The notes under the pieces were generated by a model that saw only the letters and a list, made by a program, of their open reading frames with translations, was not told where the DNA came from and searched no databases. Shown in pieces: positions 25,121 through 35,165 of a stretch of DNA of 64,000 nucleotides (position 1 is the first letter of the stretch; each line of letters opens with the position of its first letter). Both the position numbers and the translations under genes were made by a program. This stretch comes from an endosymbiont of Galathealinum brachiosum (lineage in GTDB: Bacteria; Pseudomonadota; Gammaproteobacteria; SZUA-229): positions 124,001-188,000 of the forward strand of contig QFXC01000011.1 of assembly GCA_003349885.1 (NCBI GenBank), in the 5' to 3' direction.

Positions 25121-26090
25121 ATTACCCGGACAGCAAGGTGTAGCCCTCATTACTGCTTTACTGGTCGTATCTCTGGCAACCGTTCTGGCTGTTTCGCTGG
25201 TTAGTCATCTGTACTATGACATTCGTCGCACTGAAAATATCTTACGACTTGATCAGGCACAGTTATATAACAGCAATGCTGTCGAATTTGCGATGGTATT
25301 ATTAAAACTGGACCGTGATGCTAACAATGAATATGACAGCCTGGAAGATATTCGTTTATTCAATGAACAGACAGCCATCTTTCCTGTTGAAGGCGGCTCT
25401 GTTTCTGCTAATCTGGCAGACCTACAGAGCTGCTTCAATTTAAATAACCTGTCAAAAACCAATACTGAGTTAGCCCGTTATCGTGCTCAATACATATCAC
25501 TACTGAATAATTTAGGTGTCGATATCAGCTTGCATAGCACTTTAACTGACAGCCTGATTGACTGGCTGGATAAAGATGATATAAATGAAGCTCAGGGAGC
25601 TGAGTTTGATTATTATATCGGTCTTGAAAAACCATATCGTACAGCCAACAGCCTGATGACCAGCCCAAGTGAACTTCGTCTGGTCAAAGGTTATACAGAT
25701 GGTGTGATTGAGTTGATTAAAGATGAAACCTGCGTATTACCCGCAGTTAATACAGCTATCAATATCAACACAGCCAGCAGCAAAATGCTAGAATCCATCG
25801 AAGAACTGAAAAGTCACGCAGAGCAGATCATTAAAGATCGCGATGGTGAGGCAGACAATGATGAAGATGATGTTCCATTTGAGAAAATAGATGATTTTAA
25901 GAAATATGTTTCTGAAACATTAAAAGTAAAAAACTTCGAAAGCGGAGGCCTGCAGATATACTCAGAGTATTTTCTACTGGAATCTAAAACACAGCTAGGC
26001 GCTGGAGATATAAAGTTATTTAGTATGATTTATCGAGATAACAGCAACGCAAAAACGTCCTTAATACGTCAAACCAGTGGAGCTTTCTAA
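25113..26090 (+). CDS. gspK: Type II secretion minor pseudopilin GspK
   Basis: 325 residues. The N-terminal region is prepilin-like (QQGVALITALLVVSLATVLA) and lacks the Glu at position 5 as usual for GspK. The globular domain includes DSLIDWLDKDD, likely in the calcium-binding region, and a helix-hairpin-helix-like INTASSKMLESI. It caps the pseudopilus. It overlaps gspL by one base. Confidence 0.92.
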   Translation: MIKLPGQQGVALITALLVVSLATVLAVSLVSHLYYDIRRTENILRLDQAQLYNSNAVEFAMVLLKLDRDANNEYDSLEDIRLFNEQTAIFPVEGGSVSANLADLQSCFNLNNLSKTNTELARYRAQYISLLNNLGVDISLHSTLTDSLIDWLDKDDINEAQGAEFDYYIGLEKPYRTANSLMTSPSELRLVKGYTDGVIELIKDETCVLPAVNTAININTASSKMLESIEELKSHAEQIIKDRDGEADNDEDDVPFEKIDDFKKYVSETLKVKNFESGGLQIYSEYFLLESKTQLGAGDIKLFSMIYRDNSNAKTSLIRQTSGAF

Positions 26091-27328
26091 TGAGTGAGTT
26101 TCTTGTTATTCATTATAAACCAGGGCACAAATCCGGTTTACAATACTGGGCTATGGGCGCAGATCTTCACCCATCAATTACTCTGGGTCACGGCAGTCTG
26201 GAAGAACTAAAAGCCATATCGCGCGGCAAAAAAGTTTCTATTTTAATCGATTCCCACTACACCACACTTGAATCGGTCAATATACCCAGCAAAAACCGTA
26301 ACAAACAACTTCAGGCCATCCCCTTCGCAATGGAAGATTACCTGGCCGAAGACATTGAAGACACACACTTTGCTCTTGGTAAAGCTGATGACAACAAAGT
26401 ACCTGTTATCGCTATCAAGCGTAGCCTGTTACAGGAAACGCTGGATATTTTTAACCAGCAACAAATTCATGTTGAAACAATTACGGCTGATAGCGTAGCT
26501 CTACCCGGTAGCGATACCAGATGGTGCATCCTTTTAGATGAGGACAGTGCGCTTATTAAAACTGATTCTGCGCAAGCTCATTGTTGTGATCGTGAAAATC
26601 TCGGTATTATCCTACAAGCTCTACTAGATCAATATGAAAATCAGGAAACAACCCAACGACCAGATACTGTCTCTTATTACTATAAAAAAGATGATACTGA
26701 GGCTGAGGCATTATTAGACGGTATTGAAATTAGCATTGAAAGCCATACATACAAAAATCATGGGCTGGAAATTTTCGTACAGCACATGAAAGAAGCACAG
26801 GCGTTTAATTTGCTTCAGGGAGAGTTCACCCTCAAACGCAAAAGCAATACATGGCTAAAACCATGGAAATCAGTAGCCGCAGTCTCTGCAATATGGATTA
26901 TTCTACATCTTGGTTATGGCAGCCTGCTTACATCTCAGCTTGAAGAAAAGAACCTGCAACTGACCAGACAAATTGAAAAAGAATTTAAACAGGCTATTCC
27001 TGACGCCAGAAAAATGACAGCCATGAAACAACGTGTCGAACGACGCTTAAAAGAATTAAATTCTGGCACATCTGGTAATAGTCAAAGTAGTTTCTTACAG
27101 CTTTTGTCAAAAGTATCTCCTGCTCTTAGCATAAATGATAAAACTAAAATAAATGCCGCCGTTTACCGAAACAATTACATTGACCTGGATCTATCTGCAA
27201 AATCATTACAGGACATTGAACAGTTAAAAAATAAACTGACCTCCATTCCCGGTATAAAAACAGTACTTTCAACCACAGTTGAAAAAGATAGTGTCAAAGG
27301 GCGTTTAAGACTGGAGGCCAAAGGATGA
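26090..27328 (+). CDS. gspL: Type II secretion inner-membrane platform protein GspL
   Basis: 412 residues: a cytoplasmic actin-like domain (residues 1-235), one membrane span near 262-280 (WKSVAAVSAIWIILHLGYG) and a periplasmic ferredoxin-like domain. GspL connects the GspE ATPase to the inner-membrane platform. It is coupled to gspK and gspM by one- and four-base overlaps. Confidence 0.9.
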   Translation: MSEFLVIHYKPGHKSGLQYWAMGADLHPSITLGHGSLEELKAISRGKKVSILIDSHYTTLESVNIPSKNRNKQLQAIPFAMEDYLAEDIEDTHFALGKADDNKVPVIAIKRSLLQETLDIFNQQQIHVETITADSVALPGSDTRWCILLDEDSALIKTDSAQAHCCDRENLGIILQALLDQYENQETTQRPDTVSYYYKKDDTEAEALLDGIEISIESHTYKNHGLEIFVQHMKEAQAFNLLQGEFTLKRKSNTWLKPWKSVAAVSAIWIILHLGYGSLLTSQLEEKNLQLTRQIEKEFKQAIPDARKMTAMKQRVERRLKELNSGTSGNSQSSFLQLLSKVSPALSINDKTKINAAVYRNNYIDLDLSAKSLQDIEQLKNKLTSIPGIKTVLSTTVEKDSVKGRLRLEAKG

Positions 27329-27840
27329 AAGCTATAGATAACTTAATGACCCCATTAAATCAATGGCTCGACACGCTGGAAAAAAGAGAACGATATATTG
27401 TTATAGCAGGTGCAATCAGTCTGGCAGTTATGTTGTTTTATCTTGTTATCTGGGAGCCCATCACTTCACAACATGAACAACAACAGATAAATTACAATTC
27501 ACAACGCCAGTTATATAGCTGGATGAAAAATGCCAATGTAGAAATACGCAGATTTAAATCTTCAGGGGGCAGTAATAAAGCCAGATTTCGTAATCAGTCA
27601 ATTGCCAGCCTTGCTGACCGTAGCGCTACCACTTCTGGCATAAAACCATTTATAGAAAAAATTGATCAAAGCAAAAAAGGCGTGAAAGTAAGAATTAAGT
27701 CAGCTGATTTTGATCGAATTGTAACCTGGCTTACCGATCTTGAAAATAAATACGGCATTATCGCCCGCAAAGTAAAAGTTGAAAAAACAAAAGTAAAAGG
27801 CGCTGTTGATGCGCAAATAACTCTGGAGCGTTCGTCTTAA
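27325..27840 (+). CDS. gspM: Type II secretion inner-membrane protein GspM
   Basis: 171 residues with a short cytoplasmic start, one membrane span (IVIAGAISLAVMLFYLVIW) and a periplasmic domain with the GspM-like end GVDAQITLERS-type strand. It partners GspL in the platform. Its start overlaps the gspL stop by four bases. Confidence 0.88.
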   Translation: MKAIDNLMTPLNQWLDTLEKRERYIVIAGAISLAVMLFYLVIWEPITSQHEQQQINYNSQRQLYSWMKNANVEIRRFKSSGGSNKARFRNQSIASLADRSATTSGIKPFIEKIDQSKKGVKVRIKSADFDRIVTWLTDLENKYGIIARKVKVEKTKVKGAVDAQITLERSS

Positions 27841-27884
27841 GACCTCTCAGAATAGAGCAGGGTTTTAGTAAAAAAAACACATAC

Positions 27885-28655
27885 ATGAAAAAACGTTATT
27901 ATATTATAATTACAGTTCTATCCTATCTTTTCTTCACCCTAAGTAATGTACCTGCTGCGAAGGTTATTTCATTAGCTGAAGAATACACTCAACTTCCGGT
28001 TAAACTATATGGCGTTCATGGCAGCTTATGGAATGGCAGTGCTGAAAAAATCATATTAAAAGGCAAACCGCCCGTCGACAATATTCAATGGTCTATAAAC
28101 CCGGCCATGTTATTACTCGCACAGTTAAACGCAGAAGTAAAAGCCAGCATTAAAAACCAGAACCTGATAGGTGACATCAATATATCTGCTCTAGGTAACA
28201 TTAGTGCGTCAGACATTCGTGCACGTATTGACGCACCTGTTATGCAGGAACTTATTCAAATGCCTCTGGGTGAGTTAGGTGGCACATTTAATATCAATAT
28301 AGAATCACTGCAACTAAAGCAGAAAGCTTTGCCAATAGTAAAGGGGAGCCTTAAATGGAAAAACGCCAAACTAACAATAGTTGAAACTGTTGATTTAGGT
28401 TTTGTAGACTTATTAATTGATACAAACGATAACGAACAGCTGACGGCTAAAGTAGCTAATAAAAAAGGCCAGATTTTATTAGATGGAAGCGCCAGTCTTG
28501 ATAACAATAAAGCATATAATCTCAATTTACGCTTAACACCAGATGTTAATGCTACAGACAGTATACGCCAAAGCATTACGATGTTTTCAAAACGACAAAC
28601 AGATGGAAGTTTTCTTGTTAAACGTAAAGGCAATTTACGTGATTTAGGTTTATAA
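27885..28655 (+). CDS. gspN: Type II secretion protein GspN
   Basis: 256 residues with an N-terminal membrane span (YYIIITVLSYLFFTLSNVPA) and a periplasmic domain matching GspN (VKLYGVHGSLWNGSAEKI, IQWSINPAMLLLAQLNAE). GspN is an accessory subunit found in only some T2SS operons and its role is not settled. It follows gspM by 44 bases and is followed within six bases by a YkgJ-type gene. Confidence 0.85.
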   Translation: MKKRYYIIITVLSYLFFTLSNVPAAKVISLAEEYTQLPVKLYGVHGSLWNGSAEKIILKGKPPVDNIQWSINPAMLLLAQLNAEVKASIKNQNLIGDINISALGNISASDIRARIDAPVMQELIQMPLGELGGTFNINIESLQLKQKALPIVKGSLKWKNAKLTIVETVDLGFVDLLIDTNDNEQLTAKVANKKGQILLDGSASLDNNKAYNLNLRLTPDVNATDSIRQSITMFSKRQTDGSFLVKRKGNLRDLGL

Positions 28656-28661
28656 TTTTTT

Positions 28662-29063
28662 ATGTCAATTACCATTCCTGTAAAACCCGCTATTGAAATC
28701 ACATCTGAAAACAAGTGCAACTTTTGCACAGGCTCTATTTGCTGTACATATATCACTCAACATATAGACACCCCTCGTTCAAAATCAGATTTTGAACATT
28801 TATTGTGGCAAATTTCTCATGAAAATATTCGTGTCTATAAAGACGAAGATGGCTGGACGCTATTAATCGAAACGAAATGCCTGCATCTTCAAATTGATGG
28901 TGGCTGTGGAATTTACGAGAATCGACCCACCATTTGTCGAGATCATACAAATGATTACTGTGAATATGACGCGCCTTCAGAAGATGGTTTTGAATTATAC
29001 TTCCCTGACTACGCCACATTAAGAACATACTGCATGAAGCGTTTTAAAAAATGGGATAAATAA
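28662..29063 (+). CDS. YkgJ-type cysteine-cluster protein
   Basis: A 133-residue soluble protein with cysteines arranged as in the YkgJ/UPF0153 family: NKCNFCTGSICCTYI near the N terminus, then CLHL, GGCGIY, PTICRDH and DYC. These probably bind zinc or an Fe-S cluster; the function is unknown. It starts six bases after gspN and is probably on the gsp transcript, but there is no known link to secretion. Confidence 0.82.
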   Translation: MSITIPVKPAIEITSENKCNFCTGSICCTYITQHIDTPRSKSDFEHLLWQISHENIRVYKDEDGWTLLIETKCLHLQIDGGCGIYENRPTICRDHTNDYCEYDAPSEDGFELYFPDYATLRTYCMKRFKKWDK

Positions 29064-29104
29064 TTTCAATACCCGCTTTCACAGTAATACGATAGCCAGT
29101 AGTT

Positions 29105-29578
29105 TTATTTATCTCTTATGCAAACAGTTCCAGCAAGCTTGTCATGCCAACCCTGTTTTTTCTTATCAAACGCAACCCAGAATATACCCAGCATTAATGG
29201 TAATATTGAAATGATATATGCAAAATACCGACCTACACACTGACCGGTAGTTAATTTACCGCCGGTTTTATCATCGATAATTTTTATTTTTAAAAGAATT
29301 TTACCCGGTGTTGCCGCACGATAATTCCAGAACAGAATTACCGCAAGCGCTGGAAACACATATGAAATCAAAATATCCCACGGCCCAGCAACTATCGACT
29401 CAGAATTAAAGTACCCTTTCCCATAAACAGCAAAAAGAATTGGCCATGTAATTATTATAATTAAAATTGTATCAATTATATGCGCGCCAATACGTACCCA
29501 GAACCCCGCATAAATAAGATCCCCCCTACCTTCTATAGCAACATCTGAATTCGGTGATTGATATGGATTTTGATTCAT
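29105..29578 (-). CDS. RDD-family membrane protein
   Basis: 157 residues with an RDD domain: AGFWVRIGAHIIDTILIIIIT, here in outline, where the family has R-x-x-A-x-x-I-D; later membrane spans include the GKILLKIKIID motif. RDD proteins are poorly characterised; some act as sodium/proton antiporters. The chromate-transporter gene ends 45 bases upstream in the same direction, so co-transcription is possible. Confidence 0.85.
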   Translation of the reverse strand: MNQNPYQSPNSDVAIEGRGDLIYAGFWVRIGAHIIDTILIIIITWPILFAVYGKGYFNSESIVAGPWDILISYVFPALAVILFWNYRAATPGKILLKIKIIDDKTGGKLTTGQCVGRYFAYIISILPLMLGIFWVAFDKKKQGWHDKLAGTVCIRDK

Positions 29579-29623
29579 ATTTACTCCTGTAAATTAGCTT
29601 TTCAACAACCGGGTATTATTCAT

Positions 29624-30973
29624 CTATATAAACAATGAATAAATAAATCCTATTGCTGCACTCGCTGCAATTACCGTCACAATGCCCTGCTTAAATTTAA
29701 AAAGAGCAAGAAAAGCAAAAGCACCAATAATAGCCGCAAACCATTCAAAATTAGCATCAAAGCCCTGTGGCCAGAGAACATGATACGCAAAGAAAAACGC
29801 CAGATTAAGTATCACCCCTACAACTGCAGCTGTTATACCTGTTAATGGTGCAGTAAATTTAACATCATCCCGGGTTGCCTCAACAATTGGACCACCCAGT
29901 AAGATAAATAGAAACGAAGGCAAAAAAGTAAACAGTGTCGCTATACTAGCGCCTGCTACTCCTGCAATGAGCTGCGCCTCCGGCCCAAATATTTCTTTTG
30001 TCCAGCCTCCAACAAAACCAACAAATGCAACAACCATAATTAGAGGACCCGGTGTGGTTTCCCCAAGTGCAAGGCCATCTATCATTTGCGTACCGCTCAA
30101 CCATGCATATTGCTCAACGCCACCCTGATACACATAAGGCAACACAGCATAAGCCCCACCAAACGTCACAAGTGCCGCTTTAGTAAAAAACCAGCCCATT
30201 TGTGTAAGCGTCCCTTCCCAGCCATACGCTTTAGAAAGCATCATCATGACTGCAGCCCAGATAATCAGCCCGATGACACTGAAAACAATAAAGCGGCTCC
30301 ATTTAAATTTAGCATGTGAGGGTGCCGGAGTCTCATCATCGATAATCGCTGACCCATAACTTACCTTGCTGCCATCACCATGACCACCCGCCTTGAATTT
30401 CTCCGGTGCAAACCGTGAACCAATATATGCAATGATACCTGCCATTAGAACAATATATGGAAACGGAATATTGAAGGCAAAAATAGCAATAAAAGCCAAA
30501 ACAGCCATCGCTCTCAATACATTATTCTTTAATGCCCTGGAACCTATTCGATATGCCGCAAATACAACGATCGCTGTTACTGCAGGCTTAATACCATATA
30601 AAATTCCCTCAACAGCTGATACATCTCCATAAGATAAATAAACCCACGTCAATCCACTTAAAATAAATAATGATGGCAATACAAATAAAATACCTGCTGC
30701 AACACCACCCCAGACTCCGTGCATTAACCAGCCAATATATGTCGCTAATTGTTGTGCTTCCGGACCAGGCAGTACCATAGTGTAATTAAGTGCATGTAAA
30801 AAACGATGCTCTGATATCCAACGCCGTTTTTCAACCAGCTCCTGATGCATCATACTGATCTGACCAGCTGGCCCACCAAAACTGATAAAGCCCAATTTAA
30901 GCCAGTAAAGCAAAGCACTTTTAAACGTCATATCTTCTGCTGGCTGCGTTATATCTTCTGATTTTATTGGCAC
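29624..30973 (-). CDS. chrA: Chromate transporter, long-chain CHR family
   Basis: A 449-residue inner-membrane protein made of two homologous CHR halves. The first has FGGPAGQISMMHQELVEKRRW and LPGPEAQQLATYIG; the second has FGGAYAVLPYVYQG and LGETTPGPLIMVVAFVGF. Each fragment carries the family's FGG and PGP-type motifs. ChrA proteins expel chromate, probably by exchange; some homologues move sulphate. No chrB regulator is adjacent, so chromate resistance is inferred from the family only. Confidence 0.88.
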   Translation of the reverse strand: MPIKSEDITQPAEDMTFKSALLYWLKLGFISFGGPAGQISMMHQELVEKRRWISEHRFLHALNYTMVLPGPEAQQLATYIGWLMHGVWGGVAAGILFVLPSLFILSGLTWVYLSYGDVSAVEGILYGIKPAVTAIVVFAAYRIGSRALKNNVLRAMAVLAFIAIFAFNIPFPYIVLMAGIIAYIGSRFAPEKFKAGGHGDGSKVSYGSAIIDDETPAPSHAKFKWSRFIVFSVIGLIIWAAVMMMLSKAYGWEGTLTQMGWFFTKAALVTFGGAYAVLPYVYQGGVEQYAWLSGTQMIDGLALGETTPGPLIMVVAFVGFVGGWTKEIFGPEAQLIAGVAGASIATLFTFLPSFLFILLGGPIVEATRDDVKFTAPLTGITAAVVGVILNLAFFFAYHVLWPQGFDANFEWFAAIIGAFAFLALFKFKQGIVTVIAASAAIGFIYSLFI

Positions 30974-31014
30974 AATCTTTCCTTTTATAACCCGGGGGTT
31001 TGCAAACTGAAAAT

Positions 31015-31839
31015 TTACAAAGGTAATTCATATTTCTTTTGTTTCTCGCTAACAGGGCAACTGAACTCTAATTCTATAGAACTTAACTGTAAATCAGACT
31101 CTATGTCCTGTGCTCCATACAATCTGTCACCTATAATAGGATATCCCATTTCTGACAAGTGCCTCCTTATCTGATGCTTACGACCTGTTTTTATTCTTAT
31201 CTCTACTGCTGTGCGTTGTTTTTCATAATCAGGTATTAATGAAATTATTTCTGATATTGCTATTTTATTATCAAGCTCATTTTTAATTTCATAAGGTAGC
31301 TCTACATCATTCAGAATACCTTCTACTATTGCTCTGTATTTTTTATGTATTTGCCTTTTCTCAAACATAGCCGACAGCTTTGCTGCCGTACTTTTTTTAT
31401 GTGCAATGATAATTAGTCCATTAGCTGCTTTATCAAGCCTGTGAACGATAAACGCCTGCCTCTGTGGCATTAAGTTTTGCTCTGCCCATCTGTAAACTGT
31501 ACAGTGATCTCCCCATTTTGTTCCCTGTGAATACATTCCACCAGGCTTATTCCATATTGAATAATCACCTTCATCTGCAATAAGCATTGCTTCGTGGGGC
31601 TGAGAAGCCTGTATTTCTGCATTAAAATAAACATGCAGTATTTCACCCTGATTAATCGTTTTTTTTGCTCTGCGCACTCGATTAATACCATGAGAATTTT
31701 CTAACCATACAGCGCCATTTTGCAAAATTTTTTTTATTTGCTGATTACTAAATTCAAGCGAAGCACTTAAACACTCTAAAATTGTTTGTGTGTTTTTCTC
31801 TGCCTTAATATGTTTTTCAAATTTAACTGTTTTATTCAT
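31015..31839 (-). CDS. RluA-family RNA pseudouridine synthase
   Basis: 274 residues with an N-terminal S4-like RNA-binding part (SNQQIKKILQNGAVWLEN) and a catalytic domain containing HRLDKAANGLIII, whose Asp is the expected nucleophile. The family usually has T-S/A-G after HRLD-x2; here it is A-N-G. It isomerises uridine to pseudouridine in rRNA or tRNA; the site is unknown. It starts inside the end of the PhzF-like gene, overlapping by eight bases. Confidence 0.88.
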   Translation of the reverse strand: MNKTVKFEKHIKAEKNTQTILECLSASLEFSNQQIKKILQNGAVWLENSHGINRVRRAKKTINQGEILHVYFNAEIQASQPHEAMLIADEGDYSIWNKPGGMYSQGTKWGDHCTVYRWAEQNLMPQRQAFIVHRLDKAANGLIIIAHKKSTAAKLSAMFEKRQIHKKYRAIVEGILNDVELPYEIKNELDNKIAISEIISLIPDYEKQRTAVEIRIKTGRKHQIRRHLSEMGYPIIGDRLYGAQDIESDLQLSSIELEFSCPVSEKQKKYELPL

Positions 31840-32722
31840 CAGGTATATCGAAATAACCTTCAGCCATTTTTACAACATGTCCTCCAAGCTGTAATCCAAC
31901 CACCTCAGAACCATGCTTATCAACATTAATCTCCATAATACTAATTCGTTTATCCTTATCCCCTCGCTGAATTAAACAGGACCGATGGTAATCATTTATA
32001 CCATGAGATAGATACAGACCAAATGCAGGTGCAGCTGCACCTATTGGCGGGTCATCATTAACTGATATACCCTTACCCAGAAGTCGTGCTGAAAAATTAA
32101 TATCATCAAAAGGATGATCGCCAGTAAATAATAGAACCTGACTGGCTAATGAAGCGACAAATGAAAGCTGCCATTTGTTTTCATGAAACTGAGCTGAACG
32201 TAATACTCTATTATTTTTTACCGGAATCATCAGGTAAGGTAACGGACATCCGGCTATCATCGATTTATAGTTTTGATAACCTATTTCTGATTTATCAAGC
32301 CCAATAATATCTGCCAGCTCCTGATTAGAGGGTACATAATCATCATATTTTTCACTAACAGGTATACTAACCTGCACTTTTTGATTTTTCAGACTCTGGA
32401 TTATTTCCAGTTTCTGCCCGTTCAATTCAATACATGCATCTGAACCATTCAGTAGACCTGAGTCAGCCATTATATAACAGGCGGCAACAACGGCTTGCCC
32501 TGCAAAATCACATTCACCCTGTGGAGTAAAAATCTGCAATTTCGCATCACACCCTTTCATATCTGACTGTGATATAAACACAGTTTCTGTAAGGTTTAGC
32601 TCTTTCGCCAGTTCCAGCATCCTGACAGAACTTAAACCTTCAGCCTGATTAAAAACAGCTATCTGTGCACCATTAAAATGGGTTTTAGTAAATGCATTGA
32701 GCAAGTTGTATTTTAGATTCAT
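31832..32722 (-). CDS. PhzF-family isomerase-like protein
   Basis: About 296 residues from an ATG; an alternative TTG lies 12 bases upstream and neither has a clear ribosome site. It has PhzF-type features: FTKTHFNGAQIAVF, an ETVFI motif with the likely acidic catalytic Glu, and IFTPQGECDFAGQAV. PhzF enzymes isomerise small acids by proton transfer; the substrate here is unknown and no phenazine genes are present. It is coupled to the pseudouridine synthase gene. Confidence 0.85.
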   Translation of the reverse strand: MNLKYNLLNAFTKTHFNGAQIAVFNQAEGLSSVRMLELAKELNLTETVFISQSDMKGCDAKLQIFTPQGECDFAGQAVVAACYIMADSGLLNGSDACIELNGQKLEIIQSLKNQKVQVSIPVSEKYDDYVPSNQELADIIGLDKSEIGYQNYKSMIAGCPLPYLMIPVKNNRVLRSAQFHENKWQLSFVASLASQVLLFTGDHPFDDINFSARLLGKGISVNDDPPIGAAAPAFGLYLSHGINDYHRSCLIQRGDKDKRISIMEINVDKHGSEVVGLQLGGHVVKMAEGYFDIPDE

Positions 32723-32817
32723 GTGATTAGACAACCGGTATTGAATTACGAATTATTTTTTACTAGAACTATATTATTCTTTACTTGCAAAGATAACATA
32801 TAAAAGGCACCTCTAAC

Positions 32818-33309
32818 ATGATTACTCCTGTGCTTAATATAGATGGTTTTACCGGTCATATATTAATTGAGCCTAATAGACCTATTAGCTGGCAGGATAA
32901 TGTACGTTTCATTAAAGCTTTTTCTCTGATTTCTTTGATCATTGCATCAGTCGCCATGTATCAGGGCTTTATACTGGTTATGCCATTTTCTGGCATTGAA
33001 GTTATTTTTGTTTCAGTTTGCCTGTATCTTGTCTACAAACATTACTCAATATGTCAGATAATTTACTTCACAAATAACAGTATCATTATTGAGTCAGGAG
33101 ATAACATCGCTAACCAACGCATTGAATATCAACGATACTGGTCTAAATTTCATGTGGATAATAAGGGAATTTACAATATACCCAAACTGAGTATAAGTTC
33201 TAAAGGAAAAACAACTGAAATTGGTAGTTTTCTAAGTTATAAAGATAAATTAACCCTGATTAAAATAATTAAAGAAATAACCCTGTCTTTTCAAATACAG
33301 GTACAATAA
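32818..33309 (+). CDS. DUF2244 membrane protein
   Basis: 163 residues with the DUF2244 pattern: EPNRPISWQDNVRFIKAF, two membrane helices including LVMPFSGIEVIFVSVCLYLVYKH in outline, then a beta-rich cytoplasmic half. The function is not known; in some bacteria DUF2244 genes lie near cytochrome oxidase genes, which is not the case here. It ends two bases from the convergent gshA stop. Confidence 0.82.
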   Translation: MITPVLNIDGFTGHILIEPNRPISWQDNVRFIKAFSLISLIIASVAMYQGFILVMPFSGIEVIFVSVCLYLVYKHYSICQIIYFTNNSIIIESGDNIANQRIEYQRYWSKFHVDNKGIYNIPKLSISSKGKTTEIGSFLSYKDKLTLIKIIKEITLSFQIQVQ

Positions 33310-33311
33310 TT

Positions 33312-34892
33312 TTATTTCTGAGAAAAGTAAGTCTGTAAATATTTTTCAAAACTCATATCATCAGTCTCCTCGATCTGTTTCTGCCTTTCTAAAGATTTAA
33401 TCGCTTCATCATCAAAAAACTGATTGCGTTCTTCAGTTAAGTTTAATTTTGTAAAATATTTATTATGTTTTTCAGACATTCTTTTTGCAAAATGATAAAA
33501 ACCTTCCTTTGTTTCACGCATTTCATTTAGCATTCTCGCAGATGGCGTTAACTCTGGATCCAGAACTTTTCCAAGCTGGTGCTGAAGCGCATCCTGATAA
33601 GGCGTTCCGTCTTTATTCTGATCCAGTAACTCACCAACTGACTGCATGCCATCCAGCAATTCTTTAGCCCAGTCTTTTAACTTATGCTTGGTTGCATTAT
33701 GATTTAACTCTAGCATAGGATCACGCCCCTGGTGCGCAACCAGCAACTCATTCTGATCAATTTCTTCTCTTTCACTAAAACATATCTGATCACTTTCAGT
33801 AAGCAAACAAAACAGCATAAATATTTCTATGAATCTTAACTGCGTTTCATTTATGCCTAATGGATCAAATGCATTAACATCAAGTGATCGTAATTCAACA
33901 TATCGAACACCTCGTTTTTTTAGTGCAATTATTGGCTTTTCATTCCCCTGCACAATTTGCTTAGGCCTTACCGTACTGTAATATTCATTTTCTATTTGTA
34001 ATAAATTTGCATTTAATTGCTGATATTTACCATTAACTTTAATACCAATTTTTTCATACTCTGGAAACGGCGTTTCTATTGCGCACTGTAACGTTTTTAC
34101 ATACGAATCCAGGCTTCTATAACACGCCTTCACACCACTCTCATTTTCTTTATTATTTTGATAACCAATATCTCCCATACGTAATGAGGTTGCATAAGGT
34201 TCAAAATATGTGTTTTCGTCAAAATCCTGCAGACTCGTTTCTGCACCACCAAGAAACGATTTACAAACGGCTGGTGAAGCACCGAACAGATACGGAATTA
34301 ACCAACCATATCGTTGTAAATTTCTAACCATAGAAAAATACTGTTCCGACTGAAAGTCCTTTAAACTAAGTTCATTCTCTTGCAGAATTTCTTTATAAAT
34401 TGGCCAGAAATTTTCTGGCAAAGAGTAATTAAAATGCACACCCGCAATAACTTGCATTGCACGACCATATCGATGCCCCAGACCTCGCCTGTAAACACTT
34501 TTCATCTGACCTGCATTCGAACTTCCAAAGTTAGCAATAGGTATACTGCTTTCACCTGCAACAACACACGGCATACTCGTTGCCCAGAGAATTTCATCCT
34601 GTTGCAATTTTTTATACACATAAACCTGTGAATCACGTAAAAAATCAAGAACGGATTCAATATGCTCTGACGGAGGGGTAATAAACTCTAACAATGCCTC
34701 TGAATAATCTGTAGTGATATATGGATTCGTCAGGGCTGAGCCAAGTGATGCAGGATGCTCTAACTGGGAAATCCCCCCTTTAGGGGAAACTCTCAAGCTT
34801 TCTTTTTCCACTCCAATCTGCCGCCCATTTAATAAGCCATTTTTATTATGGGCAAAAAGCTCTTTAACTCTGGATTCTACAAGTTTAAACAA
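33312..34892 (-). CDS. gshA: Glutamate-cysteine ligase
   Basis: First step of glutathione synthesis, joining Glu and Cys with ATP. The 526-residue length fits the E. coli-type enzyme, with conserved stretches GRQIGVEKESLRVSP, YITTDYSEALLEFITPP and RYVELRSLDVNAFDPLGI. No gshB is in the window. Glutathione also supports arsenic methylation and the GST-like proteins encoded nearby, but no operon link exists. Confidence 0.95.
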   Translation of the reverse strand: MFKLVESRVKELFAHNKNGLLNGRQIGVEKESLRVSPKGGISQLEHPASLGSALTNPYITTDYSEALLEFITPPSEHIESVLDFLRDSQVYVYKKLQQDEILWATSMPCVVAGESSIPIANFGSSNAGQMKSVYRRGLGHRYGRAMQVIAGVHFNYSLPENFWPIYKEILQENELSLKDFQSEQYFSMVRNLQRYGWLIPYLFGASPAVCKSFLGGAETSLQDFDENTYFEPYATSLRMGDIGYQNNKENESGVKACYRSLDSYVKTLQCAIETPFPEYEKIGIKVNGKYQQLNANLLQIENEYYSTVRPKQIVQGNEKPIIALKKRGVRYVELRSLDVNAFDPLGINETQLRFIEIFMLFCLLTESDQICFSEREEIDQNELLVAHQGRDPMLELNHNATKHKLKDWAKELLDGMQSVGELLDQNKDGTPYQDALQHQLGKVLDPELTPSARMLNEMRETKEGFYHFAKRMSEKHNKYFTKLNLTEERNQFFDDEAIKSLERQKQIEETDDMSFEKYLQTYFSQK

Positions 34893-35110
34893 TGGTTTTT
34901 CCCGGATTCATTTTCATACCCAATCTAATACCTGACAAAATCACTATTACAGTATTTAAGGATGTTCTAAGACGCTAAGATTATAACAGGATGCTGGATA
35001 TTCACATGTTTTTAAAGCGACAACCTGAGCGCAAACAGGCATATAAAGAAAATTTGCCGCGCCATACCCTGATTATTTGATGGTGATCAATATCTTACAC
35101 AGGCTAATTT

Positions 35111-35149
35111 AATACCCTTTACACTCGAAAACAGAAATTTAAGGGTATT
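35111..35149. promoter_or_regulatory. Inverted repeat upstream of the 106-residue gene
   Basis: AATACCCTT and AAGGGTATT form a perfect 9+9 inverted repeat with a 21-base spacer, ending 16 bases before the ATG at 35166. It could be an operator or a leader hairpin that affects ribosome access. The rest of the 273-base gap shows nothing clear. Confidence 0.35.
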
Positions 35150-35165
35150 ATTCCCAAGTGAACAC

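Noticed and set aside
34994-35083. 29-codon reading frame MLDIHMFLKRQPERKQ... in the gap left of the 106-residue gene
   Set aside because: AGG lies directly against the ATG, which is too close for a ribosome site, and the product has no recognisable character. It is kept only as a weak possibility and not listed as a gene.
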